This document shows, piece after piece, positions 36,025 to 44,409 of a DNA stretch of 64,000 nucleotides (positions are counted from its first letter, which is position 1; each line of letters starts with the position of its first letter). Origin of the DNA: Shewanella salipaludis (GTDB lineage: Bacteria; Pseudomonadota; Gammaproteobacteria; Enterobacterales; Shewanellaceae). The notes below the pieces were generated by a model. That model was not told where the DNA came from and did no database searches. It saw only the letters and a list, made by a program, of their open reading frames with translations. The DNA lies in contig NZ_JAAXYH010000002.1 in NCBI RefSeq assembly GCF_012911865.1, positions 541,745 through 605,744 on the forward strand, in the 5' to 3' direction. The translations under genes and the position numbers were made by a program.

Positions 36025-36996
36025 TTACAGGCGGATGCCGGCTTTCTGCAGATCTTTGGCTACCACACTCTTAGGCAGGGAAACATAACCGTCTTTTTCA
36101 ACGACTTGTTGGCCTTGCTTAGACAGCACGTAACGGATGAACTCGCGATCCATAGGCGCCAGATCTTTGTTTGGGTGCTTGTTCACATAGATATACAGGT
36201 AGCGTGACAGTGGGTAAGTACCGTTAGCCGCATTCTCTGTGGTGGCAGCGATATAATCGTTACCTTTCTTGGAGATGGCGACGGCTTTCACACCGGCAGT
36301 CTTGTAGCCTATGCCTGAGTAACCTATGGCATTGAGTGACTGAGATACAGACTGAACCACAGACGCAGAACCAGGCTGTTCGTTTACGTTGGCCTTGAAG
36401 TCGCCTTTACACAGAGCGTGTTCTTTGAAGTAACCGTAAGTACCGGATACCGAGTTACGGCCATACAACTGCACATCTTTCGCCGCCCAGTTACCTGTCA
36501 GGCCAACATCGCTCCAACGAGTCAGGTCAGCACCACCACACTTGTGGGTAGAAGAAAAGATGCCGTCAACCTGTTCCTTGCTCAGACCCTTGATTGGGTT
36601 ATCTTTATGCACGAAAACAGCCAGGGCATCGATAGCGACACGAATAGCGGTAGGCTTGTAACCATAGTGCTTCTCGAAGGCTTCGACTTCGTTAGGCTTC
36701 ATCTTACGGCTCATAGGACCGAACTGAGAAGTGCCTTCGGTCAAGGCTGGTGGCGCAGTAGAAGAACCGGCAGCCTGAATTTGAATGTTCACATTTGGAT
36801 ATATGTGCTTAAACTCTTCGGCCCACAGAGTCATCATGTTCGCCAGAGTGTCTGAACCAACAGATGACAAGTTACCAGATACACCACTTGTCTTTTCGTA
36901 AGTGGGTAAAGACTGATCGATCGCAGCCATAGATGCTGCTGAGAATACACCAGCGGCCGTTAAGGTAACCGCGCCGACAAGCTGTTTCAATTTCAT
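36025..36996 (-). CDS. pstS: phosphate ABC transporter substrate-binding protein
   Basis: A 323-residue periplasmic phosphate receptor. Signal peptide [20 protein letters not shown] cleaved near SMA-A, then the PBP-like fold with phosphate contacts in [29 protein letters not shown] and [12 protein letters not shown]. It resembles the PstS branch found as a lone gene near phoBR in Shewanella; no pstCAB genes follow here, so its permease must be elsewhere. Its promoter carries four PhoB half-sites, and its own terminator follows, so it is a monocistronic phosphate-starvation gene. Confidence 0.93.
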   Translation of the reverse strand: MKLKQLVGAVTLTAAGVFSAASMAAIDQSLPTYEKTSGVSGNLSSVGSDTLANMMTLWAEEFKHIYPNVNIQIQAAGSSTAPPALTEGTSQFGPMSRKMKPNEVEAFEKHYGYKPTAIRVAIDALAVFVHKDNPIKGLSKEQVDGIFSSTHKCGGADLTRWSDVGLTGNWAAKDVQLYGRNSVSGTYGYFKEHALCKGDFKANVNEQPGSASVVQSVSQSLNAIGYSGIGYKTAGVKAVAISKKGNDYIAATTENAANGTYPLSRYLYIYVNKHPNKDLAPMDREFIRYVLSKQGQQVVEKDGYVSLPKSVVAKDLQKAGIRL

Positions 36997-37060
36997 TATA
37001 TGTTGCTCCAGTGTTATGCGTACTTGGTTTCTAAAACGCAGCCAGTATCAATCGCTACAA

Positions 37061-37101
37061 TGACAAGTCTATGACCCTGATGTGACACTTAGATGACATA
37101 G
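37061..37101 (-). promoter_or_regulatory. double PhoB box upstream of pstS
   Basis: On the minus strand TGTCA-like half-sites recur at exactly 11-base spacing: plus-strand TGACA 37061, TGACC 37072, TGACA 37083, TGACA 37094. That is the layout of two adjacent pho boxes. A TGATACT -10 follows about ten bases after the last half-site, as expected for PhoB-activated promoters lacking a -35. Confidence 0.88.
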
Positions 37102-37190
37102 TGAAATATAATGTTTGCGTCTTCTCCGCAGCGAGCTGCGCCGTGGCCGGACTCGCAAGTATAACGAGAGCCCAGGGCCGACCCAAAACG

Positions 37191-37217
37191 AAAAAACAGG
37201 CTGTAGCCTGTTTTTTT
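37191..37217. terminator. bidirectional terminator after phoR
   Basis: CAGGCT/AGCCTG flanked by six A and seven T. On the minus strand it ends the phoBR transcript before the pstS promoter. Confidence 0.88.
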
Positions 37218-37229
37218 CATGCTCCCAGC

Positions 37230-38555
37230 CTAGTTAACAGAGGACACAGAGCCGCTCTTGAGCCGGCGCTCCAGCAGGTGCAGTGGAATGACAAAGCTGA
37301 AGGTACTGCCTTTTTTCTGCTCACTGATGACGGTCAGTTCGCTGTGGTGGTGGCTCAGGGCATGTTTGACTATGGCCAGCCCCAGGCCGCTGCCCCCCGT
37401 CTGGCGCGAGCGGGCACTGTCGACCCGGTAGAAACGCTCGGTCAGACGGCTGATATGCTGCGGCGCTATGCCTTCCCCCGTGTCCTTGACGCTGAATAGC
37501 CCGCCCGTGGCGGTGCTGCGCCACTGCACCTCGATTTTACCTCCGGGCTCGGTATAGCGTATGGCATTGGAGATCAGGTTTGAGCAGGCACTGCGCAACT
37601 GCAACTCGTTACCATGGGTATCCAGCCCAGGTTCACAGTAGAAGCTCAACTCATACTGGCCCAATGCCAGGGCATTGGCTTCGACCTTGAGCCCTTCCAT
37701 CAACTGCGTCATGTTGACGGTATTTTCCAGATTGATATCGGCAGCATCTTCGATTCGGGACAGTGCCAGCAACTGCTCCACCATGGACTGCATCCTATGG
37801 GTCTGTTGCTGCATCAGCTTCAGCGGCTTGGCATTCACTGAATCTTCAGACTCCATTCCCTGCATCATTTCCAGATAGCCCTGCAACACAGTCAAGGGGG
37901 TCTTCAGCTCATGGGAAACGTTGGCGACAAACTCCTTGCGCATCCCCTCCAGCTGCCGGATACGTGTGATATCCCTGGCGATCAACAACAACTGGCGGTC
38001 GCCATAGGCCATGATACGTATTTCAAGCAAGCGCTTTTCCGATACGGGAGAAGGCAATTCCAGTGGTTCTTTATACTCGGCTTTCTTCAGGTAAGCGGAG
38101 AAATCCGGGTGGCGGATCAGGTTGTCTATCCGCTGGCCGTTGTCCTGGGGCCAGACGAATCCGAGGATCAGCTGCGCCAGTTTATTGCACCAGAGAATGT
38201 TGTGATCCGAATCGAGCACGGCCGCGGCGTCGGGCAAGGCTTCGGCCCCCTGACGAAAACGCCCGAGCAAGGATGCCAACTGCGCCACGCGGCGGCGGTT
38301 CTTGCCCTGTAAACGGTAGATGCCGTTGAACGTGCCTTCCCAGCTGCCACTGCCCTGGGGAGGGGTCAAGCGCCGGTCGCGCCAGAGCCAGTAATTGAGC
38401 CTGGACAGTTGGTGGTAATGCCAGGCCAGCAAGCCGAGACTACCGAGCAGGAGTACCCAGAGTATTTCCCCGAACAAGAGTCCTATCAGTAAACATACGG
38501 ATAGAAACACTGCTATACGCGAAAACAATCGGTATCCGGAATAAGAGTGAGCCAT
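37230..38555 (-). CDS. phoR: phosphate regulon sensor histidine kinase PhoR
   Basis: A 441-residue inner-membrane kinase. Two N-terminal hydrophobic segments (about 10-50), a DUF3329-type linker, a PAS domain (about 85-190) with LDSDHNILWCNKLAQ, HisKA with NVSHELKTPLTVLQGYLEMM (phosphorylated His), and HATPase_c with NLISNAIRYTEPG, DTGEGI and GGSGLGLAI. It phosphorylates PhoB when phosphate is scarce and is inhibited through PstSCAB-PhoU. It follows phoB after 74 bases on the same strand. The ATG at 38555 is preferred; an upstream in-frame TTG lacks a ribosome site. Confidence 0.95.
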   Translation of the reverse strand: MAHSYSGYRLFSRIAVFLSVCLLIGLLFGEILWVLLLGSLGLLAWHYHQLSRLNYWLWRDRRLTPPQGSGSWEGTFNGIYRLQGKNRRRVAQLASLLGRFRQGAEALPDAAAVLDSDHNILWCNKLAQLILGFVWPQDNGQRIDNLIRHPDFSAYLKKAEYKEPLELPSPVSEKRLLEIRIMAYGDRQLLLIARDITRIRQLEGMRKEFVANVSHELKTPLTVLQGYLEMMQGMESEDSVNAKPLKLMQQQTHRMQSMVEQLLALSRIEDAADINLENTVNMTQLMEGLKVEANALALGQYELSFYCEPGLDTHGNELQLRSACSNLISNAIRYTEPGGKIEVQWRSTATGGLFSVKDTGEGIAPQHISRLTERFYRVDSARSRQTGGSGLGLAIVKHALSHHHSELTVISEQKKGSTFSFVIPLHLLERRLKSGSVSSVN

Positions 38556-38629
38556 AGGTAAATCCAGGCAAGTTGCCGAATGAAGGCACAAGATAATCTA
38601 AATGACGTCTCGTGCCTACCATACAAAGA

Positions 38630-39319
38630 CTAGATACGGGTAGAAAAGCGGTAACCTGCACCCCGTACAGTCTGGATCAGGCGATCATGACCCGAGCCTT
38701 CGACGGCCTTGCGCAAGCGCCTGATATGCACATCCACAGTCCTGTCTTCGACATAGACATTGGTACCCCAGACATTGTCCAGCAACTGTTCACGACTGTA
38801 AACACGTTCCGGATGGGTCATGAAGAAATGCAATAAACGAAACTCGGTCGGCCCCATGTCCAGCACGGCGTTACCGGCCGTGACCCTATGGCTGACAGGG
38901 TCCAGCAACAGCCCCTGCACGTCTATGGTTTCTTCCAGGCGGGTCGGTGCGCTGCGACGCAACACTGCCTTAATACGGGCAACCAGCTCCTTGGGAGAGA
39001 ATGGCTTGGTGATATAGTCATCGGCACCGACTTCCAGGCCTTTGACCTTATCTTCCTCTTCGCCCCGGGCGGTCAACATTATGATGGGGATCTGGCGGGT
39101 AAATTCATCCTGCTTCAAACGCTTGGCCAACTGAATGCCGCTGCCACCCGGGAACATCCAATCGAGCAAGATCAGATCAGGATAAGGTTCATGCAACAGC
39201 GCCACGGCCGAATCGAAATCCTCGGCGGCAGAGGTGGTAAAACCATGCTGCTCCATCACAAAGGTCAGCATCTCGCGGATGGCCAACTCGTCTTCTACTA
39301 TCAATATCCGTGCAGTCAT
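38630..39319 (-). CDS. phoB: phosphate regulon response regulator PhoB
   Basis: A 229-residue OmpR-family regulator, the same length as the E. coli protein. Receiver domain starts [11 protein letters not shown], with the phosphorylated Asp in [13 protein letters not shown] and Lys in [12 protein letters not shown]; the winged helix has [20 protein letters not shown] and [31 protein letters not shown]. It binds 11-base direct repeats such as those before pstS. The start at 39319 matches the family; an in-frame ATG at 39355 would add 12 residues. CTGTCAT elements lie upstream but in the opposite orientation. Confidence 0.96.
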   Translation of the reverse strand: MTARILIVEDELAIREMLTFVMEQHGFTTSAAEDFDSAVALLHEPYPDLILLDWMFPGGSGIQLAKRLKQDEFTRQIPIIMLTARGEEEDKVKGLEVGADDYITKPFSPKELVARIKAVLRRSAPTRLEETIDVQGLLLDPVSHRVTAGNAVLDMGPTEFRLLHFFMTHPERVYSREQLLDNVWGTNVYVEDRTVDVHIRRLRKAVEGSGHDRLIQTVRGAGYRFSTRI

Positions 39320-39463
39320 AAGTGATTTTCTGTCAGTGAATTTCAACATCGCCATTATTGGTCATTTTTATTACAGATTTATGATCAGGCGGCTAACTGG
39401 CACTCATTTCAGTGCATTTTCTGTCATAAATAGTTTATCTGACTGTCGGCTCATGGCAATAAA

Positions 39464-39485
39464 AAAGGAGGCATATGCCTCCTTT
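39464..39485 (-). terminator. intrinsic terminator of the porin gene
   Basis: Perfect palindrome AAAGGAGGCAT/ATGCCTCCTTT, followed on the minus strand by further T residues, 20 bases after the porin stop. Confidence 0.88.
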
Positions 39486-39504
39486 CATTAGAAACGTCGT
39501 GGGC

Positions 39505-40440
39505 TTAGAACTTGTGTTCTATACCAACACCGAAGTATTTGTCATCGCTGCTCTCACCGTCGATAGAGCGGTTGGTGTAGAAGGCCAGCAATTTGGTTGG
39601 TTTACCCAGTTTGTAGTCGCCACCAACTGACCAGGAATCACCCTTGTCTTCCATGTCCTGGTACTGAGCCTTCAGCACTACTGCATCTATATGGTAGGCG
39701 GCGCTCAACAGGAAACCATTTTTGCTGTCACCATTTTCAGACTTCTCTTGCTGCTGGTACATACCACCCAGAACCAAGTCAGCCACTTTACCTTGTACCG
39801 TGGCACGCAGAACATCATAGCCTTTGACGTCTGAGTCGTAAGCAACAGAAGCGAAGATAGGTGTCTTCTTCAGTTTAGCGTCGCCGTATAGGGCCGCAAT
39901 GCTGAAACCGTCATCGCTGCCGGCACTCATTTGAGCCCCATCGCCTTCGGCGGCATAAGTCACGCCGACCTTGAAATCACCGAATGCAGGTGTCAGGTAG
40001 GTGGCCGTTTGGGCCAAACGGTTTTCACCCTTGAACAGGTGCTTGATGTCGCCGGACAGGTCGTTGAATAGGTCAACCTTACCCTGAGAGACCTTCAGTA
40101 TGGTGTCGTTGCGACCGACTGACAGGGCACCGAAATCGCCCTTCAGGCCGACAAACTGGTTACGGGCCAGGAAGTTGTTCTTCGAATCATCGCCTGTATC
40201 GACTTCGTATTCGACAGTGTAGAAAGCTTCGAGTGAGCTGCTCAGCTCGAACTCTCCTTTGACACCAAAACGAGATGCATTGCTCTGAATCGTAGTAACG
40301 GATTCATCACCTTCATCATTGGACTGTGCAGTAACGTTTAACTTACCATAAACCGTCAATGGCTCGGCAGCGTAAGCAGAGGCCAGAGTGGCAGAAGCGA
40401 GTGCAGAAGCAAGCAGAGTTTTACAAAAAACGTTCATCAT
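39505..40440 (-). CDS. general outer-membrane porin (OmpC/OmpF/PhoE type)
   Basis: A 311-residue trimeric-porin-like barrel. Signal peptide (KTLLASALASATLASAYA) followed by AEPLTVYGKLNVTAQSND, the constriction-loop segment VGLKGDFGALSVGRND, and a C-terminal ...DDKYFGVGIEHKF ending in Phe as required for BAM. It lies upstream of phoB in the same direction, with its own terminator, and a PhoB-site-like array is present about 175 bases upstream, which suggests phosphate control. Its start region (AAGGATGAAATGATGAACG) is complementary to the open segments of the candidate small RNAs in this window. Selectivity cannot be read. Confidence 0.92.
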   Translation of the reverse strand: MMNVFCKTLLASALASATLASAYAAEPLTVYGKLNVTAQSNDEGDESVTTIQSNASRFGVKGEFELSSSLEAFYTVEYEVDTGDDSKNNFLARNQFVGLKGDFGALSVGRNDTILKVSQGKVDLFNDLSGDIKHLFKGENRLAQTATYLTPAFGDFKVGVTYAAEGDGAQMSAGSDDGFSIAALYGDAKLKKTPIFASVAYDSDVKGYDVLRATVQGKVADLVLGGMYQQQEKSENGDSKNGFLLSAAYHIDAVVLKAQYQDMEDKGDSWSVGGDYKLGKPTKLLAFYTNRSIDGESSDDKYFGVGIEHKF

Positions 40441-40610
40441 TTCATCCTTTCGACGTCATTTTCGTCTTGGTTATTGGTTTGGAACGAGCGCAAGTGTGCA
40501 ATGATTTTGTTTCAGTTTTATTTCACCGAAAGAATTTAGCCGTCATTTTTGCGACACCCAGCCCTTTGAGGCTCACAAAAGTCAGTAACCACCCGGCCTT
40601 CAGGCGAATT

Positions 40611-40636
40611 TGACCGAATGTGACGATTAGATGAAT
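40611..40636 (-). promoter_or_regulatory. possible PhoB site upstream of the porin
   Basis: Plus-strand TGACC 40611, TGACG 40621 and TGAAT 40632 give spacing 10 and 11 in the same orientation as the pstS boxes; TTAGATGA occurs in both. Weaker than the pstS array, and about 175 bases before the porin start. Confidence 0.35.
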
Positions 40637-40731
40637 ATTGTTGCAGCCGTATTTTAGCGGCCAAGCTATCCGGGTTTACCCCAAGTCGTGTATGCCGTAA
40701 ACTGCCCTTTTATTTTTATTGGGCGCTTCTC

Positions 40732-41646
40732 ATGTGGTTTAAAAATCTTACCCTCTACCGCTTTAACAAACCTTTCGCCATCGAAACCGAAGCATTGGAA
40801 ACGGCACTCGCAGACTTCACCTTCTCTCCTTGTTCCAGCCAGGATGTCAGCAAATTCGGCTTTTCAAATGCCTTGGGCAAACAAGGCAGCGCCTTGGTTC
40901 ACAGTGCCAACAACCGCCATCTGGTTTGTGTCACCAAAGAAGACAAAATTCTCCCTGGGCAAGTCATCAAAGAGGCCCTGGAAGAGAAGGTTGCCCTCAT
41001 AGAAGATGAAGAAAACCGCAAGCTCACCAAGAAAGAGAAAGACGCACTCAAAGACGAGATAGTGACCAGCCTATTACCGCGCGCCTTCTCCCGCCGCAGC
41101 CAAACCCGCGCGCTGATCTTGCCGGAGATAGAAATGATCTTGGTCGACAGCTCGAGCGCCACCAAGGCGGAAGAACTGCTGGCACTCTTGCGTAAGGCAC
41201 TGGGCAGCCTGCCGGTCATACCTCTGAGCTTCAAGGCCCCGGTCGAGAGTCACCTGACCCAATGGCTGCAGGCGGGCAGCTCCCCGCAGCCGTTCGAGAT
41301 GCAAGATGAAGCCGAGCTCAAGTCTGAGGCCGACGAAGGCGGCATAGTGCGCTTCAAACAGCAGGACTTGAAAGAAGACGAGGTGCTGGCGCACCTGGCG
41401 ACTGGCAAGCAAGTGCATAAACTGGCACTGCACTTCGGCCAATCTATCGCCCTCTTGTTACAATCGGACGCCAGCGTCAAGCGACTGAAGTTCTCCGAAG
41501 AATTCAGGGCAGGCAACGACGAAGTGGGCACAGAAGATCCCCTCGCCCGCCTGGATGCCGACTTCGCCCTGATGGGCAGCGAATTGGTGGCCCTGATGCA
41601 CGCCCTGGTCGAGTCTTTGGGTGGCATAGAAGAGCCGCAGCAATAA
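40732..41646 (+). CDS. rdgC: recombination-associated protein RdgC
   Basis: A 304-residue nucleoid-associated DNA-binding protein that forms ring dimers and limits RecA activity. It starts [15 protein letters not shown] and contains [19 protein letters not shown] and [17 protein letters not shown], all characteristic. Length equals the family. It is divergent from the porin across 291 bases. The ribosome site before the ATG is weak. A clear terminator follows. Confidence 0.96.
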   Translation: MWFKNLTLYRFNKPFAIETEALETALADFTFSPCSSQDVSKFGFSNALGKQGSALVHSANNRHLVCVTKEDKILPGQVIKEALEEKVALIEDEENRKLTKKEKDALKDEIVTSLLPRAFSRRSQTRALILPEIEMILVDSSSATKAEELLALLRKALGSLPVIPLSFKAPVESHLTQWLQAGSSPQPFEMQDEAELKSEADEGGIVRFKQQDLKEDEVLAHLATGKQVHKLALHFGQSIALLLQSDASVKRLKFSEEFRAGNDEVGTEDPLARLDADFALMGSELVALMHALVESLGGIEEPQQ

Positions 41647-41671
41647 GCAAATTCTGCTCGTTAACAACGTG

Positions 41672-41695
41672 AAAGGCGCCCAGGGCGCCTTTCTT
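41672..41695 (+). terminator. intrinsic terminator of rdgC
   Basis: AAAGGCGCC/GGCGCCTTT with a 3-base loop and a following CTTATG, 25 bases after the stop. Confidence 0.8.
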
Positions 41696-42099
41696 ATGCT
41701 TGTGTTTATGGTTATGTTTATGGCTATTGGCATGGCTTGCTTATGATTTGGGCCCGGTCCCGCCCCTGAGCTATGGGCTATGGGCTCAATTACAGCCCGA
41801 CGCCACTCCTGCCGCTGAAGTTACCTTCGGCATCCAAGGTCTATCTATGCTGGGCTTGGCGCCAAGGTCATCTCAGGCGTGGTTGCTTGCCGTTACCCGA
41901 TAGGCAGAGGCTGAAAATAACGCCCCGCAAAGATGATGGAAAATAAGCTGGGTTTCATGCAGGCCTCCTTCTGGTATCATTCTGGTTATTAATAGAAAAT
42001 GCGCCCGAGTATCACGAGTCGTAATGGCATTCTCATCAGAGGCTGACAAAAGCTAACACATAAGTTCCTTGGCCAGAGGAATCAGGAATAACTATTAGC
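41696..42099. other. gene-free stretch
   Basis: After the rdgC terminator there is short-period low-complexity sequence (TTTATGGTTATGTTTATGG at about 41704-41722; CTATGGG twice near 41773) and a direct repeat of TTCTGGT near 41969-41988 ahead of the TPR gene. A 67-codon open frame at 41700-41903 has no ribosome site and no protein-like features. I see no RNA gene here. Confidence 0.5.
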
Positions 42100-44262
42100 A
42101 TGCATCCAATATCTATCATTATGTTCGCCTTACTGCTGTTATTTTCAAAGGCGGGTCTGAGTCAGGATTTTGAGTCTGAAGAGATACAGTTAAGGGAGTC
42201 ACCCCAGGTCTTCTACGATAAGCTCTACCGTGTGGTCGGCTTTCCCGTGAGATTCAGCAATCGCGCCGAGTTTGAACAGACGGCGCAGGAGCTGGGCTAC
42301 AGTCCGGCGGCACTGCTGCATAATCTGCAACAGCTGGCCAGGCTCAACCTGGAGTCCGGCGTCGCGGGCGCCAACAAGTATGATGATGCCCACAGCCTGA
42401 TAACCCAACTGGGCGCCATAGCCCAAACCGACTATGAACATGCCATGGTCGCCATGCTGAATGGCCGTTATCTGGGCCGCACCCGGCAGGACTACCAGCA
42501 AGCCATCACTCGCTATAACCGGGCCCTGGCCCTGCTCGAGAACACTCAGGGTATCGAAGTCAAGTTACTGAAATATACCATACAGGAACACCTGGGCACC
42601 CTGCACCTCTTGCTGCGCCAGGACATACCGGCGCTGGTGCACCTCAATAGCCACAGGGATATCGCCTACCAGCTCAGAAACAATTATCTCATTGCCGCCG
42701 CCGAGGCCACCCTGGGCAAGTATTATGGCAAGCATCAACAACTCAACAAGTCGCTGCAACAATACAGCGAAGCCTTCCGCCTCGTCAGCCAGGGGGATTT
42801 CCCCGCGCTCAAGGCTCACCTGCAGTTACAACTGGCCAAGGTGTACCGGGATCTTAAGCAGTGGGACGAGGCGCTGGAGAATGCCCACGCCGCCGCCACG
42901 GGCTTCGAGGACCTGGGCAACACGGCATACCTGTCGAGTTGTATGACGGTTATCGCCATGACCTATGGCGAGCAGGGATTATGGAACAGGGCGATAGATT
43001 ATTATCTCAATGCCCAGCAGATAGATGCCAAAAGGGGCAACTATACCGCCCAGGGGCTTAACTTCCATAATCTGGGCGAAGCCTATTCCAAGATTGGCGA
43101 TAACGATAATGCCCTGGCCTACCTGCTCAAGGCCAATAAGATATTCCACGACAAGCAGAGTCAGCATTATCTCGTCTATAACGAGCTGCTGATTGCGGAA
43201 GTCGGCCAAAATCGCCGGGAGTGGCCTCTGATGAGCGAACATGCAGATAAGGCACTGACCCTGGCCGAGACACTGAAGTTACAGGATGAGCAGATAGAAG
43301 CCCTCAGACTCAAAGCGACTGCGGCCAGAGAAGTCAAAGACTTGCCCGCTGCCATAGCCGCCATGGATGCCATCCTGGAGCTGACGGAACAAAGGCTCAG
43401 CAGACCGAGCCTCAAGACGGATTACAATCCTTCATTGCTGACGGAACAGAAACTCAAGCTGGACTTGAGTGCCAGCCAGGGCAAGTTAGTCCGGCTGCAA
43501 GCGTCACAAAACCGCACCACCAGCTTCTTGATCCTCAGTCTGCTGAGCACACTCATACTGGGGTTGGTCACGGCTTTGCTCTGGCGCAAACGCCAGGGCC
43601 TCGCCCAGCTGAACCAGAGTCTTATTCAGACACAACTCAAGGATGCCATGACGGGACATGCGGGGTACCCAGGCCTGATACAGGCTCTGGAGCAGCGTGG
43701 CGGCCGGGAACCGGCCGTCATCGCCCTGCTATGCCTGCCCGCGGCAATCGATGCCGACCTGACCCTGGGCCAGGATGCCAGTATTCAGCAACAGCTGCTG
43801 CGGGTAAGGGGCCTGAGCCAGGCGCTGAACGCGCAAACCTACATATTGCGCCCGGGCTTGCTGGCCATCTATCTGAGCCGGGATCTGGACAGTGACAGCC
43901 TATGCCACAAGATCCGCGCCAGCCTGGATCAGCATGAAGCAGGCAGCCACTTCAGCCTGGGGCTGATAAGGTTGCCACTGCTCGCCAATCCGGATATCAA
44001 GCTCAGCGCGGCACTGCAATTTGAAACCCTGCAACTGGCCCTGGCCGGTGCCATGAGCCTGGGACAGGAACAAGACAACTGGGTTAGCCTGAACCCCCTG
44101 GACTTCGTTCCTTCGACACTGTTCGCCGCCCCCTTGTATTTGCACCTGACCAAGGCCATAGAGCGGGGCTTAATTCGGGTAGAAACCAATGGCCATAAGG
44201 AGCAGATCCTATGGCCCGAGTGGAAACCTCAGCAAGATCAAGAACAATTAGTCAAACTGTGA
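42100..44262 (+). CDS. TPR-repeat membrane protein with degenerate GGDEF-like C-terminus
   Basis: A 720-residue protein with a signal peptide (cleaved near GLSQD), a periplasmic array of tetratricopeptide repeats (about 90-430; for example AKVYRDLKQWDEALENAHAA and FHNLGEAYSKIGDNDNALAY), a coiled segment, one transmembrane helix (about 472-492) and a cytoplasmic domain of about 200 residues. That domain begins LKDAMTGHAGYPGLIQALE, which resembles the DxLTGLxNR start of GGDEF domains, but no GGDEF signature or metal site follows, so it is probably non-catalytic. It lies 147 bases upstream of a soluble diguanylate cyclase in the same direction, which may be its partner. Confidence 0.75.
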   Translation: MHPISIIMFALLLLFSKAGLSQDFESEEIQLRESPQVFYDKLYRVVGFPVRFSNRAEFEQTAQELGYSPAALLHNLQQLARLNLESGVAGANKYDDAHSLITQLGAIAQTDYEHAMVAMLNGRYLGRTRQDYQQAITRYNRALALLENTQGIEVKLLKYTIQEHLGTLHLLLRQDIPALVHLNSHRDIAYQLRNNYLIAAAEATLGKYYGKHQQLNKSLQQYSEAFRLVSQGDFPALKAHLQLQLAKVYRDLKQWDEALENAHAAATGFEDLGNTAYLSSCMTVIAMTYGEQGLWNRAIDYYLNAQQIDAKRGNYTAQGLNFHNLGEAYSKIGDNDNALAYLLKANKIFHDKQSQHYLVYNELLIAEVGQNRREWPLMSEHADKALTLAETLKLQDEQIEALRLKATAAREVKDLPAAIAAMDAILELTEQRLSRPSLKTDYNPSLLTEQKLKLDLSASQGKLVRLQASQNRTTSFLILSLLSTLILGLVTALLWRKRQGLAQLNQSLIQTQLKDAMTGHAGYPGLIQALEQRGGREPAVIALLCLPAAIDADLTLGQDASIQQQLLRVRGLSQALNAQTYILRPGLLAIYLSRDLDSDSLCHKIRASLDQHEAGSHFSLGLIRLPLLANPDIKLSAALQFETLQLALAGAMSLGQEQDNWVSLNPLDFVPSTLFAAPLYLHLTKAIERGLIRVETNGHKEQILWPEWKPQQDQEQLVKL

Positions 44263-44409
44263 ACTATGGGCGGGTTTATTCGCCCCGGGACAATAAAGAA
44301 GATTTCCACGGCACTGTGATTGTTATAACATTAGCGCCACTAAGGTCATAAGTCATGCCTGACTAAGGTTAATCACCTTTTAGCCTCGCAGCGGTAGGAT
44401 AAAATAGCA

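Noticed and set aside
39421..39447. PhoB box upstream of phoB
   Set aside because: CTGTC elements are 22 bases apart but face away from phoB and the middle half-site is poor.
41700..41903. Open frame of 67 codons after rdgC
   Set aside because: Low-complexity start, no ribosome site, lies in repetitive spacer.
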